A stretch of DNA of 64,000 nt from Rhodoligotrophos appendicifer (GCF_007474605.1 NZ_VHKL01000003.1:409156-473155), one strand, 5' to 3'; numbered from the stretch's first letter, positions 1 to 9,599 are shown. A program made the numbers and translations. Notes: generated by a model from the sequence alone, not told the origin.

Positions 1-2
1 CC

Positions 3-581
3 ATTGCCGCGACCCTGGGGCTCTCCATCTTCCTGCAGAACGCAGCGCTGCTCCTGTTCGGCGAACAGTTCCAAAGCGTGCCCTATTACCTCTCCGGCAT
101 CGTCGAATTCGCCGGCATCCGTCTGCCGGTGCAGCGTCTGCTCATCTTCGGCGTGGCGCTGCTGACCATTGCGATCATGACCTATGTGCTGAAGCGGACG
201 CGGCTGGGCTGGGCCATTCGAGCGACGTCGCAGGACCGCGATGCCGCAGCGGTGGTGGGCATCCCGGCCCAGCGGATCTATCTGATCACCTTCGGGATCG
301 CCGCCGCTCTCGGCGCCATCGCCGCCGCCATGCTGGCACCCATCTATGCGATCAACCCGTGGAGCGGCATGCCGATCCTGCTCAAGGGCTTCGTGGTCGT
401 CATTCTCGGCGGCCTCGGCAGCTTTCCCGGCGCGATCGCGGGCGGCCTGATCCTTGGGGTGGTGGAAGCGGTTGGCGTACAGCTCACCTCGTCGGAATGG
501 CGCGACGTGATCGCCTTCACCTTGATGATCGGCGTGATCTGGTGGCGGCCCTGGGGCCTGTTCGGAAAGAAACCCTCGTGA
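3..581 (+). CDS. livH: Branched-chain-type ABC transporter permease LivH (partial, 5' end outside window)
   Basis: This is an inner-membrane permease of the hydrophobic amino acid uptake family, probably importing an amino acid or amide. The reading frame is open to the left edge, so the true start is missing; the GTG at 78 is internal. The visible part has several hydrophobic spans and the family's glycine-rich stretch (VVVILGGLGSFPGAIAGG). A LivM-type permease follows 46 bases downstream, so the two form the usual heterodimer. The ATPases and binding protein are not in the window and presumably lie upstream. The family is secure; the substrate is unknown. Confidence 0.9.
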   Translation: MAATLGLSIFLQNAALLLFGEQFQSVPYYLSGIVEFAGIRLPVQRLLIFGVALLTIAIMTYVLKRTRLGWAIRATSQDRDAAAVVGIPAQRIYLITFGIAAALGAIAAAMLAPIYAINPWSGMPILLKGFVVVILGGLGSFPGAIAGGLILGVVEAVGVQLTSSEWRDVIAFTLMIGVIWWRPWGLFGKKPS

Positions 582-627
582 TGGCCCGCATGTCCGCCCT
601 GCCCCAGTCGCCTGACCGGAGACGCGC

Positions 628-1617
628 ATGTTTCAACCGCTGAAGCCGCACCAATGGGCGCTCATGGCGGCCGTCATCCTGGTCATGATGGTGATCCCCA
701 TGATCACGCGCGACAGCTATCTGCTGCATGTGCTGATCCTGGCCATGATCTTCGGCATCTTCGCCTCGGCCTGGAACCTGGTCACCGGTTTTGCCGGCCT
801 GAAGACCTTCGGGCACCATGCATTCTTCGGGATCGGCGCCTATGCCTCCGCCCTCATCAGCATCAATGCGGGGTTGAGCCCCTGGATCACCATCTGGATC
901 GCAGCACTCGCCGCGACGATCGCGGGACTGTTCATCGGTCTGCCGATCCTGCGCATCAAATCCATGCCGCATGTGGCGATCGTCACCCTGGGCTTTGCCG
1001 AGATCGTGCGCATCGTCATCTCGAACCTGCAATCGATCACCCGCGGCGAACTCGGCCTGTGGGGCATCCCGGCATTCACGGACTTCACCCTGCCGGGCAT
1101 CGGCAAGGTCGTGTTCACTCCCGCCGACAAGCTGCCCTATTATTATCTCGTGCTGGTGCTGCTGATCGCCTCCGTCGTGGTCGTCACCCTGCTGATGCGC
1201 TCGAAGACCGGCCTCTCCATGGTGGCCATGCGCGATGCCGAGGATGCGGCCGAGAGCCTGGGGGTCAATCTCACGAAGCAGAAGCTGCTCGTGTTCGGGG
1301 TCAGCGCCTTCCTGGTGGGTCTCGCCGGTGCCTTCTATGCCCATTACATCGGCATCCTCACCCCCTCGGCCGCCGTCGGCATCGACCTCATGATCCTCAT
1401 CATCGCCATGGTGCTGGTGGGCGGTCTGGGCACCCTGAGCGGCCCCTTGATCGGCGCCCTGATCTTGACCGTGACCATCGAACTGCTGCGGGATCTCGAT
1501 AATTACCGGCTGCTGGTCTATGGCGCGATCATCATCCTGATCGTGATGTTCCTCCCCAAGGGCCTCGCGACGCTGGGACCCCTGGTCGCCAAACGGTTCA
1601 CCTCACGCTCACAGTGA
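628..1617 (+). CDS. livM: Branched-chain-type ABC transporter permease LivM
   Basis: This 329-residue polytopic membrane protein pairs with the LivH-type permease just upstream. The motif G-F-A-G-L-K-T-F-G-H-H-A-F-F-G-I-G-A-Y near residue 55 and the cytoplasmic-loop stretch M-R-D-A-E-D-A-A-E-S-L-G are typical of LivM. A GGAG lies just ahead of the ATG. Neighbouring hydrolases for amides (M20, HyuA/B) suggest a nitrogen compound rather than leucine as substrate, but this is inference. Confidence 0.92.
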   Translation: MFQPLKPHQWALMAAVILVMMVIPMITRDSYLLHVLILAMIFGIFASAWNLVTGFAGLKTFGHHAFFGIGAYASALISINAGLSPWITIWIAALAATIAGLFIGLPILRIKSMPHVAIVTLGFAEIVRIVISNLQSITRGELGLWGIPAFTDFTLPGIGKVVFTPADKLPYYYLVLVLLIASVVVVTLLMRSKTGLSMVAMRDAEDAAESLGVNLTKQKLLVFGVSAFLVGLAGAFYAHYIGILTPSAAVGIDLMILIIAMVLVGGLGTLSGPLIGALILTVTIELLRDLDNYRLLVYGAIIILIVMFLPKGLATLGPLVAKRFTSRSQ

Positions 1618-1634
1618 CTGCGAAAGGAGCAGGC

Positions 1635-2921
1635 ATGCTCGATACGGATGTAACCAGGGCCATCACCGGCGCCGTCGATGCAGCCTTTGACGACCAGGTC
1701 CGCTTCACCCAGGACATGGTCCGCATCCCCTCGCTGCGGGGCCAGGAGCATACGATGCAGGATTTCATGGCCGATGCCATGGCCCGCCGCGGCTTTGCTG
1801 TGGACCAGTGGCGCATCGATGTGGAGGACATCAAGGACCTGCCGGGCTTTGCCCCGGTGGCCGTCTCCTATGAGAACGCCTTCAACGTGGTGGGCACCTA
1901 CCGGCCGAAGACCCGAAAAGGCCGTTCCCTGATCTTCAACGGCCATGTCGACGTGGTGCCGACGGGCCCCTGGGCGCGGTGGACGACCCCGCCATTCGAG
2001 CCGCGCATCGACGGCAAGTGGATGTATGGCAGGGGGGCCGGCGACATGAAGGCCGGCCTTGCCGCCACCTTATTTGCCTATGATGCGGTGCGCAGCGCTG
2101 GCTTTATGCCCACGGCCCCGATTCATTTCCAGTCCGTGGTCGAGGAGGAGTGCACCGGCAACGGCACCTTGGCCTGCCTGCAACGCGGCTATCGCGCCGA
2201 TTGCGCCTTCGTCCCCGAGCCGCTGGAGCCCAAGCTCATGCGGGCGGAGGTCGGGCTGATCTGGTTCCGCGTGCATGTGGATGGCGATCCCCAGCACGCC
2301 TCCGCCGGCTTCAGCACGGTCGGCGCCAGTGCGATCGAGAAGGCCCTGATGCTGTGGCCCCACATCAAGGCGCTCGAGGATGTCTGGAACGCCCGCAAGC
2401 TGGACCATCCCGTCTACAAGGACCATCCCCATCCGATCCGCGTCAATCTGGGCGAGATCTCCGGCGGCGAATGGACCTCCAGCGTGCCGGCGACGGCCAC
2501 CTTGAACGTGCGCGTGGGCGTGTTGCCGGGCGTGAAGCTCGCCGATATCAGGGCCGAGATCGAGGCCTGCATCCGCAAGGCGGCCCTGAGCGATCCCTAT
2601 CTGTCGAACACTCCGCCGCGCATCGACTATCACGGCCACATGGCGGAAGGCTATGTCTTGGCCAATGCCCAGCAGCCGGAGGCGGTGCTCGCCGACAGCC
2701 ATTCGGCCGTGTTCAACGCGAAGCTGGAGGAGGTCGTGACCTCCGCGGCCACCGATGCCCGCTTCTTCGGCCTCTACCAGAACACGCCCGGCCTCGTTTA
2801 CGGCCCGATCTGCGAGCGGCCGCACGGGATCGACGAGCGCGTCGACCTCGACTCGGTGCGGGCCGTCACCAAGACCATGGCGCTCTTCCTCGCCGACTGG
2901 TGCGGCGTGGAGAAGGCCTAG
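1635..2921 (+). CDS. M20-family metallo-amidohydrolase (ArgE/DapE/ACY1/CPG2 type)
   Basis: This 428-residue protein is a predicted cytoplasmic zinc hydrolase acting on an N-acyl, N-carbamoyl or peptide-like amide bond. Seen motifs are N-G-H-V-D-V-V-P (first metal His and Asp), G-R-G-A-G-D-M-K-A-G (bridging Asp) and V-V-E-E-E-C-T-G-N-G-T (catalytic Glu pair). A dimerisation domain follows, and the C-terminal metal His lies near the end (R-P-H-G-I-D-E-R). I chose the ATG at 1635 because AAAGGAG sits 8-13 bases upstream; an in-frame GTG at 1614 would overlap the preceding livM stop. The context of permeases and hydantoinase genes suggests it finishes hydrolysis of a ring-opened amide. The exact substrate cannot be read from sequence. 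Confidence 0.88.
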   Translation: MLDTDVTRAITGAVDAAFDDQVRFTQDMVRIPSLRGQEHTMQDFMADAMARRGFAVDQWRIDVEDIKDLPGFAPVAVSYENAFNVVGTYRPKTRKGRSLIFNGHVDVVPTGPWARWTTPPFEPRIDGKWMYGRGAGDMKAGLAATLFAYDAVRSAGFMPTAPIHFQSVVEEECTGNGTLACLQRGYRADCAFVPEPLEPKLMRAEVGLIWFRVHVDGDPQHASAGFSTVGASAIEKALMLWPHIKALEDVWNARKLDHPVYKDHPHPIRVNLGEISGGEWTSSVPATATLNVRVGVLPGVKLADIRAEIEACIRKAALSDPYLSNTPPRIDYHGHMAEGYVLANAQQPEAVLADSHSAVFNAKLEEVVTSAATDARFFGLYQNTPGLVYGPICERPHGIDERVDLDSVRAVTKTMALFLADWCGVEKA

Positions 2922-2975
2922 CCGTCACGGGGCCGTCCGGCTAAAGCCCGCGCGCACGATCGTCATCGAACACCA

Positions 2976-3779
2976 CTACCTCGCCGCACCGATCATCAGC
3001 GGCGAATCCTGCAGACGGTGAGCGAGCTCCTCGGCGGCCGCTCTCAGGGTGTCGATCTGGTGGGCGGAAGGCAGTGCCGGGATCTCGTCGATGGACCCCA
3101 GCAGGCCGAGTGTCGCGACGATCTTGCGGTGTGACGTGAAGATTGGCATCGCCAGCGCGTTCAGCCCGCTCAGGGTCTCACTCGGCGCGACCGCCCAGCC
3201 GCGCTCGCGCACCCCCTCGATCTCGGCCCTGAGCTGCGCCGGATCGACGATCGTCCGCGCCCCGACCTTCTTCAGCGTTCCTTGTAGAACCCGCTCCAGC
3301 AACTCGGGCGGACCATAGGCCAGGGACAGTTTGCCCTGGGCGCTGTTATGGAGACCCAGCGGCATTCCCATCTGGGTGTTGAAGGTGATCATGGATGAGC
3401 CATTCACCTGTTGGACAGGGTAGATCTCCCCATCTTCGATGAAGGACATGACCACCGTCTGGCCGAGGGTGTCGCGCACCTGGCGCAGGATCGGCAGCGT
3501 CGCCTTCAACAGATCGAATCGGGCGGACAGGGCCGTCGCCAGCAGCGCCAGGCGGATGCCGACCCCATAGCGCTCGGTCTGCGGATCCTGGATGACATAG
3601 CCCAGGCCGATGAGCGTTCGCAGATAGCGAAACACCCGTGTCTTCGAGGTGCCCAGGGCCTGGGCCAGATCGGTCACGCGCAGCGGCTCGTCGCTATGGG
3701 CCAGCTTCTCGAAGATCTGCAAGGCCAGCGAGACCGCCATGATGCCGTCGGAAGACGTGGCCTGGGTCGTTTTGGGCAT
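2976..3779 (-). CDS. IclR-family transcriptional regulator
   Basis: This 267-residue protein has an N-terminal winged helix-turn-helix at about residues 15-75 (A-V-S-L-A-L-Q-I-F-E-K-L, then L-R-V-T-D-L-A-Q-A-L-G-T-S-K-T-R-V-F-R-Y-L). An IclR effector-binding domain follows (I-E-D-G-E-I-Y-P-V-Q-Q). It is transcribed away from hyuA with a 105-base gap that holds repeated TCGTAACA boxes, so it most likely controls hyuAB and itself. IclR proteins in catabolic clusters usually sense the substrate or an intermediate. The ligand here is unknown. Confidence 0.93.
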   Translation of the reverse strand: MPKTTQATSSDGIMAVSLALQIFEKLAHSDEPLRVTDLAQALGTSKTRVFRYLRTLIGLGYVIQDPQTERYGVGIRLALLATALSARFDLLKATLPILRQVRDTLGQTVVMSFIEDGEIYPVQQVNGSSMITFNTQMGMPLGLHNSAQGKLSLAYGPPELLERVLQGTLKKVGARTIVDPAQLRAEIEGVRERGWAVAPSETLSGLNALAMPIFTSHRKIVATLGLLGSIDEIPALPSAHQIDTLRAAAEELAHRLQDSPLMIGAAR

Positions 3780-3843
3780 GGATCGTCTCCTCTGGTGACG
3801 CGCGCGTGCTTGACAGACACAGGAGCTCTGTCATGATACTATT

Positions 3844-3872
3844 ATCGTAACACAGTTGCGGTAGTCGTAACA
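3844..3872. promoter_or_regulatory. Candidate IclR operator between the IclR gene and hyuA
   Basis: An imperfect palindrome, ATCGTAAC-aca-GTTGCGGT (6 of 8 pairs), spans 3844-3862. The octamer TCGTAACA occurs at 3845-3852 and again at 3865-3872, exactly 20 bases or two helical turns apart. The second copy lies 13 bases before the hyuA start. Position and spacing fit an operator for the divergent IclR regulator. This is inferred from sequence alone. Confidence 0.5.
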
Positions 3873-3884
3873 AAAAGAAATGCC

Positions 3885-5960
3885 ATGGGACAGGAAACGT
3901 CACTGGCCGTCGACATCGGCGGCACGTTCACCGATGTCGTCCTGCGCCGCGGAGGCGAGGTCTTCGTCGACAAGGTGCTGACGACGCCGGCCAATCTGCT
4001 GGACGGATTCTTTGGCGGGATTGATTCCGTCCTGGCGCATTCCGGCGTCGCCGCTGCGGAAGTCGACGTGCTCGTCCACGCCACCACGGTCGTCACCAAT
4101 GCTCTGATCGAGCGGCGCGGCGCCCGCACCGCCATGGTTTTCACCAAGGGCTTCGGCGACATCCTCGAGATCCGCGATGAGCGGCGCTACGACATGTATG
4201 ATCCGCAGATCGAATTTCCGCGCCCCCTGGTCGGGCCGGCGGATGTGTTTACGATCGCTGAGCGGGTCAATGCGGATGGCGAGATCGAGCGGGAGATCGA
4301 TGCGGACGAGGCGGCCCGCCTGGCCGACACTCTGCGCCAGAGAGGCGTCCAGTCGATCGGCATCTGCTTTCTGCATTCCTACAAGAATGCCGGCAATGAA
4401 CGCCGGCTGGGCGCGCTGCTCCGGGACGCTTTGCCGGACCTCTATATCTCGCTGTCATCCGACGTGGCCCCTCAGATCCGCGAATTCCTGCGCGCTTCGA
4501 CGACGGCCGCCAATGCCTATGCGGTGCCGATCACCCAGCCCTATCTGTCCGGAGTGGAAACGCGCCTCGTGGAACAGGGGTTTCCAAGCCGCGCCCTGAT
4601 CATGTTGAGCTCGGGCGGCGTGGTCGGTCCCGGCACCGCGGGCCGCATGCCGATCCGGATGGTCGAGAGCGGACCGGCGGCCGGTGCCCTGGGCGCGGCC
4701 TTCATTGCTCAAGAGCTGGGGCTGCGCGACGTGCTCGCCTTCGACATGGGCGGCACCACGGCGAAAGTCTGTCTGATCCAGGATTACAAGCCGCTGGTCA
4801 CCGGGCAGTTCGAGATCGACCGCATGTACCGGTTCAAGGAGGGCAGCGGATTGCCGGTGACCGTGCCCTGCATCGACCTGATCGAGATCGGCGCCGGTGG
4901 CGGATCCATCGCTCATGTCGACAGCATGGGTCTCCTGAAGGTCGGACCGCGCAGCGCAGGGTCCAATCCGGGTCCGGCCTGCTACGGCTTTGGCGGCCGC
5001 AACGCCACCGTGACCGATGCCGATCTGGTGCTGGGACTGCTCGATGCCCAGCACTTCCTCGGCGGCGACATGCCGTTGGACGAGGCGGCAGCCTTTTCCG
5101 CCGTGGGCCAGATTGCCGCCGATGTGGATCTCGGCACCATCGAGGCCGCCCGCGGCATCTACCAGGTGGTCTGCGAGGCCATGGCCGGCGCGGTCAGGAC
5201 CCATGCGACCGAGCGCGGCGTGGATTATCGCGGCATTCCGCTGCTCGCCTTTGGCGGCGCGGGGCCGGTGCATGCCTGCGGCGTGGCCAGACTGTTGAAC
5301 AGCCGGACCGTGATCTTTCCCCCGCTGGCGAGCGTGTTGTCGGCCTTCGGATCCCTGGCGACGCCGACCCGGCTCGACCTGGTTCGCTCCAGCCTCTCGG
5401 GCCTCGAGGCGATGGACTGGCCGCAGGTCGATGCCCTGTTCGACGAGATGGAGCGGGAGGGCCGCCAGGCGCTGCGCGAGGCCGGGGCGCCCGATGCTGC
5501 GGTGACCTTCGCCTATGCGGCCGACATGCGCTATCTCGGCCAGCATTACGAATTGTTGGTGAGCTTCGACCGTCGCCCGAGCGCAACCAACGCGCCCCAG
5601 ACGCTGAGGGCGGCCTTCGAGGCGGAATACCTCAAGCGCTATTCTCTGATCCAGAGCGATGTGCCGGTGGAGGTCGTGACCTGGCGGATCGCCGCGATCG
5701 GCCCCGGCGCCACACCCCCGACATTCGAAACCGCATCGGGCAAGGCCGCAGCCCCTATCCGCCGGAAGGTCCATGCCTGGGCGAATGACCAGATGGTGCC
5801 GGTCATGCCCCGCGCCGCCCTGCAGAATGGAAAGGCCATGGCCGGCCCACTCATTATCGAGGAGCGCGAGACCACGCTGGTGATTCCGCCTGGCTGGACC
5901 GCGACACTCGGGCCCCTGGGCTGTGTGACGGCCACCTATAGCGATGAGTTGGATGCCTGA
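3885..5960 (+). CDS. hyuA: Hydantoinase/oxoprolinase subunit A (HyuA)
   Basis: This 691-residue protein is the ATP-binding subunit of an ATP-dependent N-methylhydantoinase, 5-oxoprolinase or acetone-carboxylase-like enzyme. The actin-like phosphate motifs are visible: V-D-I-G-G-T-F-T-D-V-V at residues 8-18 and A-F-D-M-G-G-T-T-A-K-V near residue 285. Length matches the family (about 680-720). hyuB starts 3 bases after the stop, so the two are co-transcribed and probably form a complex that opens a cyclic amide using ATP. The ribosome binding site is weak (AAAGAAA). Family members differ widely in substrate, so hydantoin is only one option. Confidence 0.93.
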   Translation: MGQETSLAVDIGGTFTDVVLRRGGEVFVDKVLTTPANLLDGFFGGIDSVLAHSGVAAAEVDVLVHATTVVTNALIERRGARTAMVFTKGFGDILEIRDERRYDMYDPQIEFPRPLVGPADVFTIAERVNADGEIEREIDADEAARLADTLRQRGVQSIGICFLHSYKNAGNERRLGALLRDALPDLYISLSSDVAPQIREFLRASTTAANAYAVPITQPYLSGVETRLVEQGFPSRALIMLSSGGVVGPGTAGRMPIRMVESGPAAGALGAAFIAQELGLRDVLAFDMGGTTAKVCLIQDYKPLVTGQFEIDRMYRFKEGSGLPVTVPCIDLIEIGAGGGSIAHVDSMGLLKVGPRSAGSNPGPACYGFGGRNATVTDADLVLGLLDAQHFLGGDMPLDEAAAFSAVGQIAADVDLGTIEAARGIYQVVCEAMAGAVRTHATERGVDYRGIPLLAFGGAGPVHACGVARLLNSRTVIFPPLASVLSAFGSLATPTRLDLVRSSLSGLEAMDWPQVDALFDEMEREGRQALREAGAPDAAVTFAYAADMRYLGQHYELLVSFDRRPSATNAPQTLRAAFEAEYLKRYSLIQSDVPVEVVTWRIAAIGPGATPPTFETASGKAAAPIRRKVHAWANDQMVPVMPRAALQNGKAMAGPLIIEERETTLVIPPGWTATLGPLGCVTATYSDELDA

Positions 5961-5963
5961 ACC

Positions 5964-7568
5964 ATGGATGGCGTAACCCTGGAACTCCTGTGGTCGAACC
6001 TGCGCAGCGTCGTGACCGAGCAGGCCAAGGCGATGCAGCGCACCGCCTTCAGTCCGGTCGTGCGCGAGGCAGGCGATCTCGCCTATGCGGTGTTCGACCC
6101 GCAAGGGCGGATGATCGCCCAGGCCGATACCGGCACGCCGGGGCACATCAACTGCCTGGCCTTCACCGGCGGCTATCTCACCGAGCTGTACAGGGACGAC
6201 CTCAAGCCGGGTGACGTGCTGATCACCAATGACCCCTGGAAGGGCGCCGGGCATTTCTTCGACATCACGATCTATGCCCCCATCTTCTGGGACGAGCGGC
6301 TGATCGGCTATGTCGGCTCGACCAATCATCACACGGATATCGGCGGCCTCGGGGTCAGCGTCGGGGCGACCGACGTGCATGAGGAGGGTCTCTGGATCCC
6401 GCCGGCGAAACTCTATGAAGAGGGTCGTCCCAACAAGCTGCTCTTCGACATCATCCGGCGCAACGTGCGCACACCGGACTATATCTCCGGCGATCTGGCG
6501 GCCCAGGTGGCCAGTGCCAAGGGCGGTGGCGAGGCGATCATCGACATGTGCCGGCGCTATGGGATCGCGGATCTCGAAGCCCTGTCGGAGGAGATCATCA
6601 CCCGCTCGGAAAAGGCCATGCGCGACAGCATCCGCGCCTGTCCGGGCGGCACATGGGTGGGAGAGACCCGCTTCGACATCACCGGCGGCATCGTCATCAC
6701 CCTGAGAGCGACGCTGACCGTCGACAACCAGGCGGGCGAGGTGCTGATCGACTTTGCCGGCAGTTCGCCGCAGATCAACAAGGGCGTCAACGTGGTGCTG
6801 AACTACACCCACGCCTATTCGACCTTCGCGGTTCGCAGCTGCCTGGCGCCGGACCTGCCGAACAATCACGGAAGCCTGGCGCCGATCAAGGTCACGGCGC
6901 CGGAGGGGTCGATCGTCAATTGCAGCTATCCCGCCCCGGTGGCCGCCCGGCACGTGGTGGGCATGTATGTGCCGATGCCGATCCTCAAGGCCCTCTACAA
7001 CGTGGTGCCGGAGAAGGTCTTGGCCGAGGGTCCGGGCGCCGTCTGGTCGGCCCAGATCATTGGCTCGGACGACCGCGGAAAGCCCTTCGTCTCCTCCCAG
7101 TTCAGCTTCGCCGGCGGCATGGGCGCGCGCTTCACGAAGCCCGGACCGAATGCGACCTGCTATCCCACCGGCATCGCCGCGACGCCCATCGAGATCCTGG
7201 AAGCGGAGACGCCGATCTCCTTCCGGCGCCGCGAGATCCGGCGCGGCTCGGGCGGCAATGGGGCAAGCCGCGGCGGCGACGGTCAGATCGTCGAATTTGC
7301 AGTCCGCACCACCCGGCCCTGGACGCTGAATGCGTCCCCGACAGGCGTGCAGTTCCCGCCCGAGGGCCTGGCCGGCGGCGACTCCGGCGCCCCGGGCCTG
7401 TTCACGGTCAATGGCGAGGTCCGCCAGCACCATGGCAAGACGATCATGGCGCCGGGCGACGTCATTCTCATGGAGACCCCCGGCGGTGCCGGCTTCGGGC
7501 CGGTCGCGACGCCGGACACAACGACGAAAACAGTCAAACGATTAAGGGAGAGCGCACATGACGGTTGA
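5964..7568 (+). CDS. hyuB: Hydantoinase/oxoprolinase subunit B (HyuB)
   Basis: This 534-residue partner of HyuA has the family hallmarks D-P-Q-G-R-M-I-A-Q-A-D-T-G-T-P-G-H-I near residue 50, the N-D-P-W motif near residue 90, and the C-terminal R-R-R-E-I-R-R-G-S-G-G-N-G region. It follows hyuA by 3 bases and overlaps the next gene (cupin) by 11 bases, which shows tight translational coupling. In known systems the A and B subunits together hydrolyse a five-membered imide or lactam at the cost of ATP. The substrate here is not determined. Confidence 0.93.
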   Translation: MDGVTLELLWSNLRSVVTEQAKAMQRTAFSPVVREAGDLAYAVFDPQGRMIAQADTGTPGHINCLAFTGGYLTELYRDDLKPGDVLITNDPWKGAGHFFDITIYAPIFWDERLIGYVGSTNHHTDIGGLGVSVGATDVHEEGLWIPPAKLYEEGRPNKLLFDIIRRNVRTPDYISGDLAAQVASAKGGGEAIIDMCRRYGIADLEALSEEIITRSEKAMRDSIRACPGGTWVGETRFDITGGIVITLRATLTVDNQAGEVLIDFAGSSPQINKGVNVVLNYTHAYSTFAVRSCLAPDLPNNHGSLAPIKVTAPEGSIVNCSYPAPVAARHVVGMYVPMPILKALYNVVPEKVLAEGPGAVWSAQIIGSDDRGKPFVSSQFSFAGGMGARFTKPGPNATCYPTGIAATPIEILEAETPISFRRREIRRGSGGNGASRGGDGQIVEFAVRTTRPWTLNASPTGVQFPPEGLAGGDSGAPGLFTVNGEVRQHHGKTIMAPGDVILMETPGGAGFGPVATPDTTTKTVKRLRESAHDG

Positions 7569-8382
7569 GCCCACGGCGCATGAATGGGACAAGATGCCAA
7601 GCATCGAGGTGCTTGGCGGCTATATGAAGCGGTCGGGATTCCGCAGCGACGGGACCCTGCTGACCTTCAATTCGATCCGCCCCGGCATGAAGCGCTGGGA
7701 GCCGCATCACCATCCCTTCGACCAGATCGTGCTGACCGTCGACGGGATCCAGATCCTCGAGGTCGAGGGCAAGGCGTTCGAATGTCCGCCGCGCTCGATC
7801 GTGCGCATCGCCGGCGACGACTTCCACACCGGCTGGCCCAAGGGCGACCGGCAGGTGCTGAACATCGACGTCTTCTCGCCCCCGCGCGCCGACTATCTGT
7901 TCCTCGCCGACTGGCAGGAGGGCTTTCCCGCCCGGGACAAGAGCCAGGACGTGCATGCCTATCACCAGACGCCGAATGCGAGCGAGTTCTCGGGCAATTG
8001 GCTGACCGACACGAAGGACATCGTCTATCTCTGGGACGACCTGCCGAGCGTGACCCTGGCCGGCGGCAAGCTTCGCCAGGCGGCCTTCCGCGGCGATGAC
8101 AGCCTGCTGACCTTCAACTGGATGGCCAAGGACCTGCCGAAATCTGCACCCGTCAGCCATCCATCCGACGTCCTGATCCTGGTGGTCGACGGGACCCTCT
8201 CCATCGACATGGCGGGTCAGGTGGTCGAGGCGGGACCGCGGTCCATCACCCGGGTGCCGCCGAATACACCCTATGCGGTGGCCCCGGCGGGAGGCGCCGT
8301 CCTGGCGATCAACGTGTTCTCGCCCGTGCCGGCGGAACTCGTGAAGCACACGCTCTATCAGGCGGGGTTCGAAGTGGCATAA
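7558..8382 (+). CDS. Double cupin-domain protein
   Basis: This 274-residue protein has two beta-barrel cupin domains, at about residues 35-110 and 165-260. The first keeps a metal-site signature with three adjacent His (E-P-H-H-H-P-F-D-Q); the second is weaker (V-S-H-P-S-D). The ATG overlaps the end of hyuB by 11 bases, and AGGGAG lies just upstream. It has no signal peptide, so it is probably cytosolic. Bicupins near hydantoinase genes may be isomerases, lyases or small-molecule sensors; which one cannot be told from sequence. Confidence 0.85.
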   Translation: MTVEPTAHEWDKMPSIEVLGGYMKRSGFRSDGTLLTFNSIRPGMKRWEPHHHPFDQIVLTVDGIQILEVEGKAFECPPRSIVRIAGDDFHTGWPKGDRQVLNIDVFSPPRADYLFLADWQEGFPARDKSQDVHAYHQTPNASEFSGNWLTDTKDIVYLWDDLPSVTLAGGKLRQAAFRGDDSLLTFNWMAKDLPKSAPVSHPSDVLILVVDGTLSIDMAGQVVEAGPRSITRVPPNTPYAVAPAGGAVLAINVFSPVPAELVKHTLYQAGFEVA

Positions 8383-8454
8383 CGGTGCGAGCCGGTTCTC
8401 GATGAAGCAAAGGCGCCCGAGAGAGGCGCAGGGCAGAATGGAAGGGAGAAACCA

Positions 8455-9510
8455 ATGCGCGGGAGATGGACTGCAGCCTTCTTGACGGGCCTCGTCATGG
8501 CGGTCGGCATGCTGAGTGCCTCCGTCCAGGCGGAGACCAAATTCACGGTACAGACGGGCGCTGCGAGCCCCGGAATGTTCGTGCTCAATCAGTTCGTGGC
8601 GGACCAGGCCGGCTTCTTCAAGGAGGAAGGCCTCGACGTCTCGATCAACTATTCCCAGGGCGGCCCGCTGGCCACCCAGATCGTGGCGAGTGGCGGGGCC
8701 GACATCGGCGACGTCACCTTTGAAGGGCTGATGCTGGGCTACAGCAAGGGCCTGCGCGGCAAGTTCATCTATAGCCGCTATAACCAGCTGATCTATTTCA
8801 TGGCGGTGGCGGAAGACAGCCCGATCAAGTCGGTCAAGGATTTCGCCGGCAAGAAGATCGGCGTCGCCAGCATGGGCAGCGCCTCCCTCATCATCGCGAA
8901 ATCGATCCTGCGGGATGCGGGCGTCGAGGTGACGGCCGACATGTTCCTGCCGGTGGGGATCGGCGACAGCGCCGTGGCGGCCTTGAAGGCCGACCAGGTG
9001 CAGGCCCTGTCGCTGATCGACTTCGCCTATGCGGGTCTGGAGCGAAGCGGCCAGAAGTTCCGCTACTTCTTCCATCCCGCAATCGCGGAAGTGGGCAATG
9101 GCGGCTACCTGGTCACCGACGAGACCCTGGCCAACAGGAAGGACCTGCTGGTCAAATATCTGAAGTGCCTGGTCAAGGCGCATATCTTCATCCAGACCAA
9201 TCCGGAAGCGGCGGTCCGCATGTACTGGAAGGCCAACCCTGCCGCCAAGCGCGGGGCGACCGAGGCAGAGGCGATGCAGAAGGGCCTCGAGGAGCTGAAG
9301 TTCCGCTCGGTCTTCTTCAGCGACCCTCCCGGCGGTAAGCTCGGTGCCTTCAACATCCCGGGCGTGGAGAAATATGTCTCGGTCCTGAAGCAGGAGGGCG
9401 TCATCGCCCAGGAAATCCCGGTGAAGGACTTCATCTGGGAGGGCCTCATCGACGAGGTGAACACGGTCGACCCCGCGCCGATCCAGGAACTGGCGCGGAA
9501 CTGGAAATGA
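8455..9510 (+). CDS. NitT/TauT-type ABC transporter substrate-binding protein
   Basis: This 351-residue periplasmic protein has a clear signal peptide (R-G-R-W, then a hydrophobic core, cleaved near A-S-V-Q-A at residue 26) and an NMT1/SsuA-like fold. The F-F-K-E-E-G-L-D-V stretch typical of the family is visible near residue 55. A GGGAG ribosome site precedes the ATG. It heads a three-gene importer with the ATPase and permease that follow, and its stop overlaps the possible upstream ATG of the ATPase gene. The family imports sulfonates, nitrate, riboflavin or pyrimidine precursors, so the neighbouring hydantoinase makes a ureide or pyrimidine-like substrate attractive. Confidence 0.9.
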   Translation: MRGRWTAAFLTGLVMAVGMLSASVQAETKFTVQTGAASPGMFVLNQFVADQAGFFKEEGLDVSINYSQGGPLATQIVASGGADIGDVTFEGLMLGYSKGLRGKFIYSRYNQLIYFMAVAEDSPIKSVKDFAGKKIGVASMGSASLIIAKSILRDAGVEVTADMFLPVGIGDSAVAALKADQVQALSLIDFAYAGLERSGQKFRYFFHPAIAEVGNGGYLVTDETLANRKDLLVKYLKCLVKAHIFIQTNPEAAVRMYWKANPAAKRGATEAEAMQKGLEELKFRSVFFSDPPGGKLGAFNIPGVEKYVSVLKQEGVIAQEIPVKDFIWEGLIDEVNTVDPAPIQELARNWK

Positions 9511-9599
9511 CAGCGGCCGGTTTCGGACAGGGGGCGGAGTTCGACCACGCGGCATCCCGCGCCCTGCCCGCCCCGCGACAAGACGACAGGAGAGGCCAC

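Noticed and set aside
4455-7433. A 992-codon open frame on the minus strand opposite hyuA and hyuB
   Set aside because: It mirrors the codon pattern of the strong plus-strand genes, has no domain, and is the usual by-product of high GC.
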